13,624 nt of DNA from Nanobdellota archaeon. Lineage in GTDB: Archaea; Nanobdellota; Nanobdellia; Woesearchaeales; JAGLGH01. The position numbers and the translations under genes are program-made. The DNA lies in contig JAGLGH010000220.1 of the NCBI GenBank assembly GCA_023144115.1, positions 1 to 13,624 on the forward strand, read 5' to 3'. Below the pieces are notes generated by a model that saw only the letters and a list, made by a program, of their open reading frames with translations, did not search any database and was not told the DNA's origin. Shown here piece by piece: positions 11,589 to 13,624 of this stretch (position 1 is the first letter of the stretch; each line of letters begins with the position of its first letter).

Positions 11589-13112
11589 ATGAGCATAAAA
11601 ACAATCCAACAGGCTTTTTCAACATTGCAAAAACTTACTAAGAAAGAAAAAGACATTCTTGCTGATTTTGAGCGTCGGATAGGAATCCTTTACAAACATA
11701 AGATATTAGTCAGAAAAATCACAAAAGACCTAGCCAATTTAAAAAAGAAAGAGGAATTAAAACCCAAGAAATTTAAGTCTAAAAAAGAATTAGAATCTAT
11801 TGAAAAATCAGAATCTACAAGAAAATCTGTTCTTAAGCACATAGAACAATTAGCATCAGCAATTCATACTGCATTTTATTCTCTAAAGCTTCCAGAATCT
11901 TTGGAAAATCTTCCAGAAAAGGATATTTTAATAATCCAGGATGAGATCAATAAGGAAGTGCAGTTATTTGAATTTTTTAAAACGACCAACACAGAAGCTG
12001 CAAAGAGGATTACCGAACAATTAAAAAAAATTCTTGTTGTTGATAAAACAGAAACAGACCTTATTACTGAATTTGAAAACAGGATTAAAGGTTTTAAAAA
12101 GATTCTTAACTCGCAATACAGCAATATTAAAGCAGAGCTTGACCTATTAAGCGAGATGCAGCAAAAAATAAGCGAAGATGAGATTATTCCTACAGATATT
12201 GATAGCTGGGATTTCAGCTTAAACAATTGTCATAAAAATATAAGAAGATTACTAAAATCAGAAAAAGATTTAATTCACGATTCAATGTATAAACTTATTA
12301 AAGGTACACGGCGTGCATCCAGATTAGGAAAACGCCTTTCTGAAAAAAAAGGTGTTACAATCAAAGATGTCAAGCAGGATATACAAACATTCAATAAACC
12401 TGAAGAATACACATTTTATTATTCATCACTAATTAAATCAGGCATGCTCTCAGAAAACGTGAAAAAATTTCTTGATAAAGGAGTATATTTCTCAAGCATA
12501 GCAGAAGAGAAAAAAAGTTTTAAGATTAAATCCCTTACGAAATTTGCATTTATAGATGAACTTACGCAATTAAATAACCGCCATTACTTTAAAAAAGAAG
12601 TCAAAAAAATCATGGAGTATGAAATACGCAGCAATATACCCATATCTTTCTCGCTTCTTATTATAGATATAGATTTTTTTAAGAAATTTAATGATACATA
12701 CGGTCATGACATAGGAGACATTGTCCTTAAAGAAGTTGCAGGATATATAAAATCTATAGCAAAGAGAGATTCTGACCTGACAATAAGATGGGGAGGAGAA
12801 GAATTTGTTGTTTTATTGAACAATACCAATAAAAGAACTGCGATGAAAATGGTTGAGAAACTCAGAAGCATTACTCAAATAAAATCTCAAATGCTTATGA
12901 ATGAGGATATAAACCCAAAATATGCAGTCAAAGAAAAAATTTCAGAGATCACTATAAGCATCGGAATGGTAATGTATCCGCAAGATATAAGAAAAGACCT
13001 TCCAAAAAATTATAAACCAAAGAAGATAATTGATATACTAATTAAAAAAGCAGATGAACGCCTCTATTCTGCTAAAGCAAGAGGGAGAAATCAAATAGTG
13101 GCTTATGATTAA
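11589..13112 (+). CDS. GGDEF-domain protein, predicted diguanylate cyclase
   Basis: The 507-residue product has a long N-terminal helical region (1-315), Lys/Glu-rich and without membrane segments, and a C-terminal GGDEF domain (about 320-507). In the domain, DELTQLNNRHYF and the metal/GTP segment IIDIDFFKKFNDTYGHDIGD are complete. The signature is GGEEF at 402-406, an active variant, and an RxxD inhibitory site (R393-D396) lies exactly five residues before it. Late motifs SIGMVMYP and KKADERLYSAKARGRN are present. This predicts synthesis of c-di-GMP with product inhibition. The helical part repeats a DxxxxFExRI pattern near 22-31 and 157-166, perhaps two copies of a sensor or dimerisation module. 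c-di-GMP enzymes are rare in archaea. The stop overlaps that of the HD gene on the other strand. Confidence 0.93.
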   Translation: MSIKTIQQAFSTLQKLTKKEKDILADFERRIGILYKHKILVRKITKDLANLKKKEELKPKKFKSKKELESIEKSESTRKSVLKHIEQLASAIHTAFYSLKLPESLENLPEKDILIIQDEINKEVQLFEFFKTTNTEAAKRITEQLKKILVVDKTETDLITEFENRIKGFKKILNSQYSNIKAELDLLSEMQQKISEDEIIPTDIDSWDFSLNNCHKNIRRLLKSEKDLIHDSMYKLIKGTRRASRLGKRLSEKKGVTIKDVKQDIQTFNKPEEYTFYYSSLIKSGMLSENVKKFLDKGVYFSSIAEEKKSFKIKSLTKFAFIDELTQLNNRHYFKKEVKKIMEYEIRSNIPISFSLLIIDIDFFKKFNDTYGHDIGDIVLKEVAGYIKSIAKRDSDLTIRWGGEEFVVLLNNTNKRTAMKMVEKLRSITQIKSQMLMNEDINPKYAVKEKISEITISIGMVMYPQDIRKDLPKNYKPKKIIDILIKKADERLYSAKARGRNQIVAYD

Positions 13113-13117
13113 TCATA
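13104..13117. repeat. 14-bp palindrome at two overlapping stop codons
   Basis: TATGATTAATCATA is its own reverse complement and encodes Tyr-Asp-stop on both strands, ending the GGDEF gene and the HD gene. There is no room for separate terminators between the genes. Confidence 0.8.
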
Positions 13118-13624
13118 TCTCTGCTTATGATCAGGAGTATTTGCATATGATTTTGCAAAATTTGTATTAAGATATTCTGTTTTTATACTCGACACAAATT
13201 CTAAATACCTTATAAGGTCAAGCCTGTCTGAATCCCACAAGCACATTGCAATCTGAGGATTAACATTATCACTAATATCATAATTCACAACAACAGGATA
13301 ATTTCCATCTAGAGCTTTAGCATCTGAATGATGCTTGATTGCAAAGAGAATAGAATCAAAATCTGCTGAAGGAAAGAAGTCAAGCACTTTTTCTCTTAAT
13401 ACCTCTACGCTTCTCATACCATGACCCTGGTCTTTTGCATCGCCAATCCTTCCGACATCATGGAAATATGAAGCTACAAGCACATCCTGAACAATCTCCT
13501 CAGACAAAGATGGGAGAATCATCTTAGAATATTCAACAACTCTTAAAGTATGATCCCAGGAATGAATTTCCAACTCTTTATTAAGCCTGCTGTCATAGGC
13601 TAATTGATTCAATTCATCCTCAAA
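13109..13624 (-). CDS. HD-domain hydrolase, 5' end beyond window
   Basis: The frame is open to the window edge (codons for FEDE precede a TTG at 13612), so the start probably lies outside; at least 171 residues are visible. Counted from that TTG codon, it has the HD metal-site pattern: H21 (WDHTLRVVEYSK), H51-D52 (SYFHDVGRIGDA), H64, H94-H95 (AIKHHSD) and D127/D129 (LWDSDRLDL). It should be a metal-dependent phosphohydrolase acting on a nucleotide or other phosphate ester; the substrate cannot be read from the sequence. It lacks the HD-GYP signature, so it should not be called a c-di-GMP phosphodiesterase despite lying tail to tail with the GGDEF gene. No signal peptide is visible. Confidence 0.85.
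   Translation of the reverse strand, partial: FEDELNQLAYDSRLNKELEIHSWDHTLRVVEYSKMILPSLSEEIVQDVLVASYFHDVGRIGDAKDQGHGMRSVEVLREKVLDFFPSADFDSILFAIKHHSDAKALDGNYPVVVNYDISDNVNPQIAMCLWDSDRLDLIRYLEFVSSIKTEYLNTNFAKSYANTPDHKQRYD

Noticed and set aside
13109..13624. HD protein as HD-GYP partner of the GGDEF enzyme
   Set aside because: The extended HD-GYP signature is absent and the genes are convergent, not in one operon.

Overview
The window looks like a small-genome archaeon, most plausibly a DPANN lineage of the Woesearchaeota/Pacearchaeota kind. The alanyl-tRNA synthetase is archaeal in type. There is a TrmB-family regulator and an MJ0882-like methyltransferase. Nine genes have a TATA-like box whose first base lies 30-33 nt before an ATG with no Shine-Dalgarno (SD) sequence, which is the layout of leaderless archaeal mRNAs. 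The taxon is inferred from protein resemblance and was not tested by a search.

Layout. 1-389 (-) is the N-terminus of a secreted, Cys-rich repeat protein. 514-3533 (+) is an overlapping pair, an alanyl-tRNA synthetase without the usual C-terminal C-Ala domain and a SlyD-like FKBP. 3565-4197 (-) is a cyclophilin with a possible second, cytosolic start. 4318-5081 (+) holds two small genes with their own promoters, one perhaps CARF-like and one unknown. 5112-7214 (-) is a three-gene operon: two paralogous membrane-anchored proteins of unknown function followed by the methyltransferase. 7375-8514 (+) is a tandem duplication of an unknown gene, promoter included. 8511-9227 (-) is the TrmB-like regulator.

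The most interesting part is 9228-11441. Divergent from the TrmB-like regulator lies a two-gene operon: a PRMT-type arginine methyltransferase with double-E loop and THW loop, overlapping by 4 nt a SPASM-type radical SAM enzyme. The last 33 residues of the radical SAM protein form an acidic tail with two copies of an NTFVR(G/S)PK motif. That tail is preceded by a strong AAGGAGG and an in-frame ATG, so it may also be made as a free peptide. The tail's only two arginines sit one per motif. I infer a peptide-modification (RiPP-like) system in which a substrate peptide is nested in the gene of its maturase and may also be an arginine-methylation substrate. I know of no described system with this arrangement.

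11589-13112 (+) encodes a helical protein with an apparently intact GGDEF domain (GGEEF, plus an RxxD I-site), unusual for archaea. 13109-13624 (-) is an HD-domain hydrolase that meets it tail to tail and runs off the window. The 7.3-11.5 kb stretch is visibly more AT-rich than the tRNA-synthetase region, suggesting an accessory island. No tRNA, rRNA, CRISPR array or insertion sequence was seen. No gene-free stretch exceeds 300 bases.
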